Shown here: one piece after another, positions 8,684 through 16,632 of the stretch
Numbering within the stretch: the stretch's first letter is position 1
How the letters are laid out: every line of letters begins with the position of its first letter
NCBI GenBank assembly: GCA_958295815.1
Contig: OY282374.1
Location: 4,120,682 to 4,184,681 of the forward strand
DNA from: Candidatus Poribacteria bacterium
GTDB taxonomy: Bacteria; Poribacteria; WGA-4E; WGA-3G
Direction of reading: 5' to 3'
DNA length: 64,000 nucleotides
Program-made: the position numbers and the translations under genes
Notes under the pieces: generated by a model
What the model saw: the letters and a program-made list of their open reading frames with translations, nothing else
Databases searched by the model: none
Told to the model about the DNA's origin: nothing

Positions 8684-9406
8684 TTAAATCGCGCCATCCC
8701 GCAGCACCTCATAATACCCCGAACACTCGTCTAAAATATCCTCCAATTCCACCGGGAACGGCTCCGATTTCGGACGATACGGCGCGAAACCCGTGCTACG
8801 ATGCACATTTTGATACCAATACTTCGCCCAGACCCCATCCGCAGAGTTCCCACCCGTACGCCAAGAAAGCATCGCAACCTCAAACGGCAACCCCAACCGC
8901 TTACACAACTCACAGAGGACATCCGACGGATTTTCCAATAGCAGCTGCGCATCAAGGATCGGTGGAGATTGCCCAGCTGCACGCAAATCAACGAGAAGAT
9001 CGTGCTGTGTTTTGAATCCAGTGTCAGCTAAGGTCGGTTTCCCGATGATCTTCGTGAGAGACGGGAGCATCTCCCGCGGGTCGCGGATGAGGAATACATT
9101 GAGGGTCTGATAAAGGAAACTACGATCAATGTTGATGAGGTGGTGCGCCATCTGTTTCATGAAAAGCACAGGTTTCTTACAGGGACCGAGAATGACCTCC
9201 CGTATCACCTGTTCACTGTCCGTTGACATAGATGCTATAACCTCTGCGGTACCTGGATGCGCCGCAGCTCTATCTGTGTTATAGAGGTAGTGTGCGTAGA
9301 GCGGTTCGTCGATGACTTGGGTATCGCTCCGTTGTGCGAAGGCGTACATGAGTGCCGTAGAGACGTTGCGAGGACCCGACCAGAGACAGATGCGTTTCGT
9401 TTGCAT
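8684..9406 (-). CDS. Sulfotransferase family protein
   Basis: A 240-residue protein with a sulfotransferase/P-loop fold. The N-terminal SGPRNVST is the 5'-phosphosulfate-binding loop of PAPS-dependent enzymes, and FLIRDPREMLPS fits the 3'-phosphate-binding segment. Such enzymes move sulfate from PAPS to a hydroxyl or amine; the acceptor cannot be deduced. The family is often annotated sulfotransferase or branched-chain aminotransferase-like. I place the start at 9406 (MQTKRICLWSG), because the phosphosulfate loop normally lies within the first 15 residues. The upstream in-frame extension to 9460 is translated from the terminal repeat of a MITE-like element. Confidence 0.75.
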   Translation of the reverse strand: MQTKRICLWSGPRNVSTALMYAFAQRSDTQVIDEPLYAHYLYNTDRAAAHPGTAEVIASMSTDSEQVIREVILGPCKKPVLFMKQMAHHLINIDRSFLYQTLNVFLIRDPREMLPSLTKIIGKPTLADTGFKTQHDLLVDLRAAGQSPPILDAQLLLENPSDVLCELCKRLGLPFEVAMLSWRTGGNSADGVWAKYWYQNVHRSTGFAPYRPKSEPFPVELEDILDECSGYYEVLRDGAI

Positions 9407-9438
9407 GTTGTTTCTGTTGCCTTTGTTTATTCTTTTAT

Positions 9439-9540
9439 AGCACTTACGCAGCGCGTTCATAAGTCCCCCTGATAAGGGGATTTAGGGGGTTTATAAAGAA
9501 AATAATCTATCATTCCGTGCTAATTTGCGTAAGTCCTGCT
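9439..9540. mobile_element. MITE-like element with imperfect terminal inverted repeats
   Basis: AGCACTTACGCA at 9439-9450 is matched in reverse by TGCGTAAGTCCTGCT at 9526-9540, differing by a short indel. Inside is TCCCCCT-GATA-AGGGGA (9464-9480) followed by a further AGGGGG. The length is about 102 bp with no coding capacity. TIR ends of this AGGACTTACGCA type are, from memory, common in cyanobacterial and environmental genomes. The left end touches the sulfotransferase gene. Confidence 0.5.
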
Positions 9541-9600
9541 TTTATATAAAGGTATATATTAATTACGAGTTCAACTTAAATTAGGGCAGATGATTAAATT

Positions 9601-9698
9601 ATCCTGAAAATCCTTGAATCCCGTAAATCCTGGTTCTGACAAAAAATCGGCGAAGTAAGGAAACCTCACCTACTGACTGCTAACCGCTGACCGCCAAT
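9601..9698 (-). repeat. Reverse copy of the TGTCAGAACC repeat plus TGACCGC heptamers
   Basis: 9601-9642 is the reverse orientation of the repeat seen at 1071 and 1166 (ends in TGGTTCTGACA). It is followed at about 9670-9698 by ACTGACTGCTAACCGCTGACCGCC, a loose tandem of 7-bp units also seen at 12104-12150 and 12228-12262. No gene lies between 9407 and 9700. Confidence 0.55.
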
Positions 9699-9700
9699 TA

Positions 9701-10522
9701 CTACCGCCTTCGCTGACGGCGTTTACGCGGCGGAGATGACGAGTTTTCAGGTGTCGATTCTTCGGTTAATGCCGCGTCTTCAATGGCACGGTGGCGGGAA
9801 CACATCCAGAAAATCATCGCTATACCTACAATCCATGCGACAATACTGAAAATCTGCGCTGCCGTCATCCAGCCCAAGACGCGCGGCGTAACACGCCAAA
9901 ACTCCGCAATAAACCGCTCTACCCCCAACAATATAAGACTGATGGCGAAGGTTGTACCTGGGATGTCCTGAAACCTGTGGCGCTGCGACCAGAGAATCCC
10001 GAAAAACGTGAACGATATGAGCGACTCATATATAGGTGTCGGGTGGACAGGCACATCGGTCGGGACAGTGCCGTTCGGGAACGCCATTGCCCAAGGGAGG
10101 TCAGACGGGGGTCCATAGTCGCCATCGCCAGCAAGGAGACATCCGATTCTACCGATGCCATATCCGAGTATGACCGTCGGTCCGATGATGTCAATCGTGG
10201 CAAAGTAGGGGTTCGGAGATCGGATAACAACTATCGTGACGGCGAGACATCCACCGATGAGACCGCCGTACCAGACCAGTCCGCTCGTGGAAAAGAGTTC
10301 ACGGATACTGATCGAGCCATCCAGAAGCGCGGAATAGAGTTTCGCACCGACAATCCCGCCGATAGCTGCCGCCATGACGATCGTAGATGCCAATTCAGGG
10401 ACAAAACCGCGCCGTTTTAATTCATATTGTATAACAAAAACGACTGTAATAAAGGCAGTCGCTAACATTAAGCCATAAGAGTGGATGCCGACGGGTCCGA
10501 AATCAACGATCGTTGGATACAC
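9701..10522 (-). CDS. lgt: Prolipoprotein diacylglyceryl transferase
   Basis: A 273-residue polytopic inner-membrane enzyme that transfers diacylglyceryl from phosphatidylglycerol to the lipobox cysteine of prolipoproteins. The Lgt signature GRIGCLLAGDGDYG begins at residue 124, and HPTPIYES (160-167) is the second conserved block; the N-terminal HSYGLML is also typical. The C-terminus ends in a Lys/Arg-rich tail. It lies 6 bp after livF on the same strand and may be co-transcribed. Its substrates in this window include the lipoproteins at 13922, 26252 and 26667. Confidence 0.95.
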   Translation of the reverse strand: MYPTIVDFGPVGIHSYGLMLATAFITVVFVIQYELKRRGFVPELASTIVMAAAIGGIVGAKLYSALLDGSISIRELFSTSGLVWYGGLIGGCLAVTIVVIRSPNPYFATIDIIGPTVILGYGIGRIGCLLAGDGDYGPPSDLPWAMAFPNGTVPTDVPVHPTPIYESLISFTFFGILWSQRHRFQDIPGTTFAISLILLGVERFIAEFWRVTPRVLGWMTAAQIFSIVAWIVGIAMIFWMCSRHRAIEDAALTEESTPENSSSPPRKRRQRRR

Positions 10523-10528
10523 TGATAT

Positions 10529-11233
10529 TTATTCTCCGAGGTAAGCCTGCCGTACGCGTTCATCCGCTAACAGGTCAGCAGAAGTGCCTTCCATCGAGAT
10601 CTCACCGGTCTCCATGACGTAACCCCGGTCAGTCATCTGCAATGCGAGTTGGGCGTTTTGTTCAACAAGCAGGACCGTAGTGCCATCGTTGTTAATCTGC
10701 TCAATGATTTCAAAAATCCGTTTAACGATAAGGGGTGCAAGTCCTAAGGAAGGTTCATCAAGTAACAGGAGCCTCGGTTGTGACATGAGCGCACGTCCGA
10801 TAGCCAACATCTGTTGCTCACCGCCGCTGAGGCTGCCGCCGCGCTGTCTGCGGCGCTCTTGGAGCACAGGAAAGGATTCAAAAATTTTGTCTAAATCGGC
10901 TCTAATGCCCTGCTTATCCCTTCTGGAATAAGCACCAAGTTCAAGGTTTTCAAGAACGGTCAAGTCTGGAAACACAAGCCGTCCCTCTGGGACCTGCGAG
11001 ATGCCGAGGACGACCCGCTCTTCTGGTGACGTTCTGGTAATGTCCTCACCCTCGAAGTGGACACTCCCTTGGACCGGTGCATAGATACCAGAAACCGTCA
11101 TCAAGGTCGTGGATTTACCTGCACCGTTTGCACCGATGAGGCAGACCATCTCACCGGCGTTAACGGTGATCGAGATCCCTTGGACAGCTCGAATCTGCCC
11201 ATAATATGTGTGTATGTCTCTGAGTTCAAGCAT
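10529..11233 (-). CDS. livF: Branched-chain amino acid-type ABC transporter ATPase LivF
   Basis: A 234-residue cytoplasmic ATPase of the HAAT (Liv) uptake family. Walker A is GANGAGKST, the signature is LSGGEQQ, Walker B is LLLLDEPSLGLAP, followed by the switch region LLVEQN. LivF-type features include the short length and the end RQAYLGE. The start overlaps the end of livG by 8 bp, so the two are translationally coupled. No permease or binding-protein gene is present nearby, so the substrate (branched-chain amino acids, amides or urea) cannot be fixed. Confidence 0.9.
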   Translation of the reverse strand: MLELRDIHTYYGQIRAVQGISITVNAGEMVCLIGANGAGKSTTLMTVSGIYAPVQGSVHFEGEDITRTSPEERVVLGISQVPEGRLVFPDLTVLENLELGAYSRRDKQGIRADLDKIFESFPVLQERRRQRGGSLSGGEQQMLAIGRALMSQPRLLLLDEPSLGLAPLIVKRIFEIIEQINNDGTTVLLVEQNAQLALQMTDRGYVMETGEISMEGTSADLLADERVRQAYLGE

Positions 11234-12011
11234 CTTCTTCAGATTTCCCTAAATAGGCTTCGATGACACGTTCGTCGTTCTGGACATCTGCCGGTAGACC
11301 TTCACTGATTTTTTCGCCGTGGTCGAGCACTGTTACCCAATCGGAAATCTGCATCACCAGTTTGACATCATGTTCAATGAGGAGAACGGTAATGCTTTGC
11401 TCACGTATGGCGTAGATGAGTTCAATAAGTTCCTGTGTCTCTTGCGGGTTCATACCCGCAGCGGGTTCATCAAGGAGTAGGAGTCTGGGTTCAGTCGCCA
11501 AGGCTCTTGCGATTTCGACGCGACGCTGGTCGCCGTAGGAGAGGTTACCCGCCTCTTGATCGCTTATGTCGGCTAATCCGACGAATTCCAGCATATCCTG
11601 TGCGCGCGTTGTAATCGCTGCTTCTTCCTGCCGTTGTACATGTGTATGAAATACTGAACCGATGAAACTACTCGAAGTACGCGGGTGCCGTCCGATCTTG
11701 ACGTTATCAAGAACGGTAAGCTCGGTGAAGAGTCGGATATTCTGGAAAGTTCTACCGATACCGAAAGACGTGACCTGATCGGGACGCAATCCTGTGATGG
11801 ATTGCCCCAAGAAACTAACCGTCCCGAATGTAGGGGCATCGAGTCCAGTGACGCAGTTAAAGAGTGTCGTCTTCCCGGCACCGTTGGGTCCAATCAGGCT
11901 GAAAATTTGCCCAGGGTGTACCGCCATCGTCACACCAGACAGTGCGATAACACCGCCATAATGTCTGCTCATTTCATCGATTGCAAGCAGACGTACGCGA
12001 GGGGTCTCCAT
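11226..12011 (-). CDS. livG: Branched-chain amino acid-type ABC transporter ATPase LivG
   Basis: A 261-residue ATPase, partner of the downstream LivF. It has GPNGAGKTTLFNCVTG (Walker A), the LivG-type phrase RTFQNIRLF, the signature LSYGDQRRVEIARAL, LLLLDEPAAGMNP (Walker B) and VLLIEHDVKLVM (switch His). The LSYG signature and AGMNP are normal for LivG. A sigma-70 promoter is seen 34 bp upstream. The usual livH, livM and livJ genes are missing from the window. Confidence 0.9.
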   Translation of the reverse strand: METPRVRLLAIDEMSRHYGGVIALSGVTMAVHPGQIFSLIGPNGAGKTTLFNCVTGLDAPTFGTVSFLGQSITGLRPDQVTSFGIGRTFQNIRLFTELTVLDNVKIGRHPRTSSSFIGSVFHTHVQRQEEAAITTRAQDMLEFVGLADISDQEAGNLSYGDQRRVEIARALATEPRLLLLDEPAAGMNPQETQELIELIYAIREQSITVLLIEHDVKLVMQISDWVTVLDHGEKISEGLPADVQNDERVIEAYLGKSEEDA

Positions 12012-12044
12012 TTTTGTCTCCTTCTGTGGATATCTATATCTGAA

Positions 12045-12074
12045 AGTATACCTTAATTAAAGGAGTAATGTCAA
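12045..12074 (-). promoter_or_regulatory. Promoter of livG-livF-lgt
   Basis: On the minus strand TTGACA (12074-12069) is 18 bp from TATACT (12050-12045). It lies just upstream of livG. Confidence 0.7.
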
Positions 12075-12094
12075 TCTGTTTTTTTATCGGCAGT

Positions 12095-12262
12095 CCGCTG
12101 ACCGCTATTCCTCTGACCGCTGACTGCTGACCGCTGACCCCCAACCACTAATCGCAATTGCCAACCACCAACATCCACTGATCCTGTAAATCCTTGAATC
12201 CTGAAAATCCTGGTTCTGACAATCCCACACTGACTGCTGACCGCCGACAGCTGACTGCCAAC
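12095..12262. repeat. Heptamer repeats flanking a TGGTTCTGACA repeat
   Basis: Loose tandem CTGACCG/CTGACTG heptamers at about 12104-12150 and 12228-12262 flank a reverse copy of the dispersed repeat at 12181-12222. This fills the livG-dprA divergent spacer (12012-12363) apart from the two promoters. Confidence 0.55.
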
Positions 12263-12270
12263 CCACCCAT

Positions 12271-12300
12271 TTGACATCTACCCCAACATTGTGGTATACT
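12271..12300 (+). promoter_or_regulatory. Promoter of dprA
   Basis: TTGACA (12271-12276) and TATACT (12295-12300) are 18 bp apart with a TG extension before the -10. The start codon follows 64 bp later. Confidence 0.7.
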
Positions 12301-12363
12301 CCTTAAAATATATAGGGGTATTATAGAAGAAATACAATTGGACATTCAACAGGATATATCAGC

Positions 12364-13329
12364 ATGGCGGATTCACAAGAGAAAACACCTCTCGAATACT
12401 GGCTGGCACTTTCCTCGGTCGAAGGGTTAGGCAGTGTTCGAATCAAACGATTGATCGCACGTTTCGGAAGCGTCCAAGCAATCTTTGAAGCAGAACTTCC
12501 CGAAATCGCGCGATTGCCCTCCTTCAACCCTGTGCTCGCCTCACGGATACTCACAGTATCCGGCAATTTCCCCTCGTTTCGAGAGAAACTGGACACCCTC
12601 AGCAACCAGAATGTCCGTGTGCTCTGCCCCGAAGATCCAGCCTATCCGGCACAACTCAAACCGCTTCCCGATGCACCAGGGATTCTCTGCCATACTGGCG
12701 AATTGATAGAGATTGATGCACCGTGCGTTGCGATTGTAGGTAGCCAACAACCAAGTACCGAAGCGATCCAACTCACACTCGCGCTTGCAACAGCGTTGGC
12801 ACTCGCTGGATTTACGATTGTAAGCGGACTTGCATCCGGTATTGATACCTGCGCGCATTCCGGTGCGCTGGCGGGTTCGGGAAAAACCATCGGTGTCCTC
12901 GGAACAGATCTCTCGACCATCTATCCACCAGAAAATCGGAGGCTCGCTACAGATATCCGATCACAAGGATGTCTGCTTTCAGAGCATCCATTTCGAACCC
13001 AACCGTCGCCAGGAAATCTGATCCAGCGAAATCGCATCATCACCGGGCTATCAACAGCCACGATCGTGATTGAGGCGCGGAAGAGCGGTGGTGCGATGCA
13101 CGCAGCGCGATATGCGCAACGTCAGGACAGAGCACTCCTCGCATGTCGGTGGGACGGGGCAGAACTACGCAATACGCGTGAAGGTCCACGAGAATTAATA
13201 AGAGGCGGGGCATTTCCATTCGCACCAACCGAGGTTGATAAGGTAGTTGATGTGCTCCTGCATCCAGAGCAGCTTGAAACATACATGAGTGGCACATCAA
13301 GCGAGCAGATGGGGTTGTTTGAGGAATAA
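12364..13329 (+). CDS. dprA: DNA-processing protein DprA
   Basis: A 321-residue DprA/Smf protein, which loads RecA on incoming single-stranded DNA during natural transformation. An N-terminal helix-hairpin-helix-like part (LSSVEGLGSVRIKRLIARFG) precedes the Rossmann-like core with VAIVGSQQPS, SGLASGIDTCAHSGAL, IGVLGTDLSTIYPPEN, SEHPF, RNRIITGLS and VIEARKSGGAM. The C-terminal part is short, without an obvious winged-helix domain. The gene appears to be a single unit under its own promoter. Competence pilus genes are not in the window. Confidence 0.93.
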   Translation: MADSQEKTPLEYWLALSSVEGLGSVRIKRLIARFGSVQAIFEAELPEIARLPSFNPVLASRILTVSGNFPSFREKLDTLSNQNVRVLCPEDPAYPAQLKPLPDAPGILCHTGELIEIDAPCVAIVGSQQPSTEAIQLTLALATALALAGFTIVSGLASGIDTCAHSGALAGSGKTIGVLGTDLSTIYPPENRRLATDIRSQGCLLSEHPFRTQPSPGNLIQRNRIITGLSTATIVIEARKSGGAMHAARYAQRQDRALLACRWDGAELRNTREGPRELIRGGAFPFAPTEVDKVVDVLLHPEQLETYMSGTSSEQMGLFEE

Positions 13330-13356
13330 CAGTCAGCGAAGTGGCTATAAAAAAAC

Positions 13357-13385
13357 TTGCTTTTTTTTTATACTTATGATATACT
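13357..13385 (+). promoter_or_regulatory. Possible promoter upstream of the structured leader
   Basis: TTGCTT (13357-13362) and TATACT (13380-13385) are 17 bp apart. It would give a longer transcript than the promoter at 13494. A lone TTGACA at 13444 has only a weak -10. Confidence 0.35.
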
Positions 13386-13493
13386 ATATACCGAAAATGT
13401 CCTTAAATTCGATTCCAACGGTAGCGTGTATCGTTTTTTTTTCTTGACAACGTTTTAATTTATGGTAAATTTACTGAAAAATAAGTTTTTTTC

Positions 13494-13522
13494 TTGACAA
13501 AAGAGATGAACTTTTGTATAAT
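13494..13522 (+). promoter_or_regulatory. Consensus promoter for the Ig-like lipoprotein gene
   Basis: TTGACA (13494-13499) and TATAAT (13517-13522) are exactly 17 bp apart. The start codon lies about 400 bp downstream, so the transcript has a long untranslated leader. Confidence 0.75.
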
Positions 13523-13529
13523 TTCAAAA

Positions 13530-13921
13530 AAACCGGTATTTTTACCTTTACAGAGTTTGCAATTTTTGCTAAACTCTAAGGTACTCGTTTAGATCTTGAC
13601 TTTCGGGCGAAGCGTACGGCACTCCAATGGTGTTTCGATCAACAAGCCGTCCTCGCGAAATTCTGTTCTCAACGTGTCGGTTCGCTCTTCCCGTATCTTA
13701 CGGGGGATCGATAACGAAATAGCCTTACGTTACTCGACTTAACGAGAATATGACCGTAGGCTCAACGTCGCTGTTGAATTGTACAATCAATAACGAAATT
13801 GAAGCCAACTTTCCCTAAGGGTGCATTCATGCAAACACATAGGGGAAGCACCGAAAGTTTTAGCGCACCCGATCTAATGGGTGCATTTTGATAAACTTTA
13901 CAATCTAAGGAGTTAACTCTA
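13530..13921 (+). promoter_or_regulatory. Long structured 5' leader, candidate regulatory RNA
   Basis: About 390 nt between a consensus promoter and the lipoprotein start, with no plus-strand gene. Hairpins seen by eye: CCCGTA-TCT-TACGGG (13690-13704); AGCCTTACG (13721-13729) with CGTAGGCT (13755-13762) enclosing CTCG/CGAG (13733-13746); and GCACCC (13865-13870) with GGGTGC (13879-13884). GGGTGCATT occurs near 13826 and again at 13879, so the second copy could switch partners. AAGGAG at 13907-13912 follows the last hairpin. The leader does not match the conserved cores of the riboswitch classes I can recall. A separate small RNA is an alternative. Confidence 0.45.
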
Positions 13922-14575
13922 ATGACAAAATTGTTTAGAACCTTCGCTTTATTACTGGCAGGCTTGCTCGCCATCTCTATGATCGTTGGCTGCGGTGGCG
14001 ACGATGGCGGAGACACAGAGGAAGCTGCACCAGCTAACTTCGTGAGTGCAACCCCGCCGGGCGGTGAGATTGCTGCTAATGGGACTATTACAATTACCTT
14101 TGACAACGCACCCGCCGATGTCACAGTAAGTGCGGGTACAGTCACAGTCGCAGGAAAAACGGCGACCGTCGCTGGTCCCTTCACCCCTGGTCCCCTCGCT
14201 CTGAACGTTACTTGGGCGGATGGAACACAAGCACTCAACTATACCGTCACAGCCCCCGATACTGAAGCTCCCACAGTCACTGGTGGAACCGTCTCAGACG
14301 GTGACAAAGATGTCGATCCCGAAGCTATTAATAGCGACGCTAAGATCGAGATTACTTTCAGTGAAGATGTCTCTGGAAACATCGCACTCCAAACCGAAGG
14401 CGGCGATGACGTCGGTTGGCTTGGAACAGTCGATGGCACCACAGGCACACTCGAGCTTGTCAAGGGTAAAGAGATTGGTAACGAAACCACCTACGTTATC
14501 GCAGGTAAAGTCTCTGATGGCGCGGGCAATGAAACTGAGGTTAATGTTACCTTTGTAACCAAGGGTAAAGAGTAA
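13922..14575 (+). CDS. Lipoprotein with bacterial Ig-like domain
   Basis: A 217-residue exported lipoprotein. After a hydrophobic signal, the lipobox ends at Cys24 (SMIVGC), followed by an acidic Gly/Asp linker. The C-terminal half (about 113-215) looks like a Big_5/SbsA-type Ig-like domain, with phrases such as APTVTGGTVSDGDKDV, IEITFSEDVSG and YVIAGKVSDGAGNE; an earlier segment (38-105) may be a second beta-sandwich. Such domains are adhesive or structural, and no enzyme motif is seen. The gene sits alone between its own promoter with a long leader and a strong terminator, which suggests high, independent expression. Function is inferred from the fold only. Confidence 0.8.
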   Translation: MTKLFRTFALLLAGLLAISMIVGCGGDDGGDTEEAAPANFVSATPPGGEIAANGTITITFDNAPADVTVSAGTVTVAGKTATVAGPFTPGPLALNVTWADGTQALNYTVTAPDTEAPTVTGGTVSDGDKDVDPEAINSDAKIEITFSEDVSGNIALQTEGGDDVGWLGTVDGTTGTLELVKGKEIGNETTYVIAGKVSDGAGNETEVNVTFVTKGKE

Positions 14576-14598
14576 AGCCGAGGCTATTTCGACAATTA

Positions 14599-14632
14599 GG
14601 GCAGCGTATGTTCCATACGTTGCCCTTTTTTT
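14599..14632 (+). terminator. Rho-independent terminator after the Ig-like lipoprotein gene
   Basis: GGGCAGCGTATG pairs with CATACGTTGCCC around a TTC loop and is followed by a run of seven T. Confidence 0.9.
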
Positions 14633-14672
14633 CTGTTTGGCGGTTAACCGTCAGCCAATAACCATTTTTTTA

Positions 14673-14701
14673 TTTCACAATTTTTGCATTAATGCTATAA
14701 T
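14673..14701 (+). promoter_or_regulatory. Promoter of the ECF sigma gene
   Basis: TTTCAC (14673-14678), 17 bp, then TATAAT (14696-14701) with a TG extension. A second, ECF-like pattern (GAAC near 14735 and GTCTA near 14755) lies closer to the start and could reflect autoregulation; this part is weak. Confidence 0.5.
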
Positions 14702-14790
14702 CAAATACGAAGATCTAAAAATATATTTTTTTGAACGGTTTTTGAAAAGGCGTTGTCTAATCAATTTAGAACACCTAAGGAGAAAGTTCG

Positions 14791-15375
14791 GTGGAAAGAA
14801 CTGAAGCCTTACTCATAGCCGACCTGTGCGAAGGCGATGAGACTGCATTGGCACCCTTAATAGAAAAGTACAAACGCATGGTCTATCGGCTTGCAATGCA
14901 GATTACTAAAAATCATGCAGACGCTGAGGACGTGATGCAAGAGACTTTTCTTAAGGTATACCGCTCAATCCGCACTTTCCGGAAGGACGCCGCTTTTGAA
15001 ACGTGGGTCTACCGGATAACTGTGAATGAAGCGTTGAATTACGTCAAACGCAGAGACCGTCGACAGGAACGCACAATTGAGACAACAGCAGAAACAGAAT
15101 TTGAGCCAGAGGCACACTACCGCGCAACCCGGGCAAGCGACCCACACGTACATGCGGAAAAAACTGAACTGCGTCGCTACGTCACACAGGCAGTCAAAAG
15201 CCTTTCGCTGAAACACCGGACTGTGGTAATCCTGCACGACTTTGAAGGATTAACGCACGCCGAGATCGCTTCAATTCTCAACTGCTCGGAAGGAACTGTC
15301 CGTTCTCGACTGCATTACGCACGCAAAAAACTCCGAACTCTGCTCAAACCGTATGTTGATGCCGGTGCAATTTAA
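14791..15375 (+). CDS. ECF-family RNA polymerase sigma factor
   Basis: A 194-residue extracytoplasmic-function sigma factor. Region 2 (about 20-85) contains DAEDVMQETFLKVYRSI and FETWVYRITVNEALNY, and region 4 (about 130-185) contains the HTH TVVILHDFEGLTHAEIASIL followed by SEGTVRSRLHYARKKL. It directs core polymerase to a small stimulus-dependent regulon. The start codon is GTG with AAGGAG upstream. The next gene encodes a zinc-finger anti-sigma protein, the standard arrangement for membrane-signalled ECF control. The target genes cannot be named; the large TPR gene that follows is a possible one. Confidence 0.93.
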   Translation: MERTEALLIADLCEGDETALAPLIEKYKRMVYRLAMQITKNHADAEDVMQETFLKVYRSIRTFRKDAAFETWVYRITVNEALNYVKRRDRRQERTIETTAETEFEPEAHYRATRASDPHVHAEKTELRRYVTQAVKSLSLKHRTVVILHDFEGLTHAEIASILNCSEGTVRSRLHYARKKLRTLLKPYVDAGAI

Positions 15376-15455
15376 CTTTCCGTCTAAATGGCGATCTCCG
15401 GTAATGACATGGATCTGTAAGCACCTGAAAGCCCGCAATGTCGTGGAGAATACCG

Positions 15456-16451
15456 ATGAGCTTGAAGTGCCAGAAAACACAACGCCTTTTATCAGACTAT
15501 ATAGATGAATCGCTCTCTGAACGGCAGATGGCGGATGTCGCATTGCATCTCGATACCTGCCGGACATGCAAACGCGAAGCCATCGACCTGAAAAAGACGT
15601 GCCATCTCCTCGAAAACTTCTACGTTGAACCCGAAGCATCCGATGCGTATTATGCTCGGTTTACAAAAACCCTTCAGCAACGCATCGATCAGAACCCCCC
15701 GACTGCACTCCATCAACAGGTACGCGGCATCGGTGCTCGGTTGACTTGGCAGCTGTTAGCGCGAGTCCGCCGATATATTGACCGTTGCGTCCCGACTCGA
15801 CTCATCACCGTCCGACAGAAGATGCTGCCCTACTACGCACTCGCTGCAACGATGATGACACTCCTTGTGGCACCGCTCGTCTTAAAGCAGATGCCAACAG
15901 GTGAAAATGGAGAACACGCCCTCGGGCACCTATATGCAACGGCAAAAGCACGGCTGTTTTCTACATCAACCCCTGTTTCGCACCAACCTGCGGCAACACT
16001 TGCCATTCAACAGGATCAGACGACCGCGCAACCCGCCGAAATACGTCGAAACGTCAGTAGAAGCCGAACGACAGAAACACCGACTGTAAATTCAGGGTCG
16101 GATCTCTGGCAATTTACTGATGATCCCGTGGCAGAGGGGTATATACTGACGACACTCCGTAAAAATAGTAAAGATACACTTCCGAGCGTCGCCTTGGACA
16201 TCGATTCAGAATTGTTAGCATATGCTGAACTTCTGAGTCAAGCGACACCCGGGGAATACCCAACAGACAGAGAGGTTTTAACTGACGGTAGGTACGCCCT
16301 GCTTTTGTTACAAGGTATCCGTTCAGGACAGCACGCACTTCAACAATATAAACGCAAACGGGGCCAATTTGAAGGTTTCTCAAGGAAATTGTTGGATGTG
16401 CCATTGGAAACTCTTTCTATTACAGAAGTCTACGATTCAATCGAATTGTAG
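15456..16451 (+). CDS. Membrane-anchored zinc-finger anti-sigma factor
   Basis: A 331-residue protein. The N-terminal domain has the ZAS/zf-HC2 motif H31-x3-C35-x2-C38 (LHLDTCRTCK), which in this family clamps the ECF sigma factor. One transmembrane helix lies at about 122-145, leaving a C-terminal region of about 185 residues outside the membrane. That region has no recognised sensor domain. Start: ATG at 15456 is chosen because GGAG stands 7 bp upstream; an in-frame ATG at 15438 lacks such a site. The gene follows the sigma gene by 80 bp. Confidence 0.85.
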   Translation: MSLKCQKTQRLLSDYIDESLSERQMADVALHLDTCRTCKREAIDLKKTCHLLENFYVEPEASDAYYARFTKTLQQRIDQNPPTALHQQVRGIGARLTWQLLARVRRYIDRCVPTRLITVRQKMLPYYALAATMMTLLVAPLVLKQMPTGENGEHALGHLYATAKARLFSTSTPVSHQPAATLAIQQDQTTAQPAEIRRNVSRSRTTETPTVNSGSDLWQFTDDPVAEGYILTTLRKNSKDTLPSVALDIDSELLAYAELLSQATPGEYPTDREVLTDGRYALLLLQGIRSGQHALQQYKRKRGQFEGFSRKLLDVPLETLSITEVYDSIEL

Positions 16452-16534
16452 GTAGATATGTTTTTAATATGATAGTAAAACCTGTACCAGTGCGTTAACT
16501 TGGAACGCCATCGGTAAAGGTTAGGTAGTTGTTT

Positions 16535-16551
16535 CGAGGTTTAGAACCTCG
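16535..16551. repeat. GCGAGGTT-type hairpin upstream of the TPR gene
   Basis: CGAGGTT-TAG-AACCTCG is a perfect 7-bp stem. A close relative with a 9-bp stem is at 49382-49402. It sits in the 180-bp gap before the TPR gene; no T-run follows, so a dispersed repeat is more likely than a terminator. Confidence 0.5.
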
Positions 16552-16632
16552 GTATCGAATTTTTGAAGTTAAATTTATTTTAATCTCGTAGCCTTGCTCT
16601 TACAGCAGGCAACGTAAACAAGGAGAACACGA

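Noticed and set aside
13530..13921. Known riboswitch (cyclic-di-GMP, cobalamin or SAM class)
   Set aside because: The conserved cores of these classes are not present, so only a candidate structured leader is claimed.
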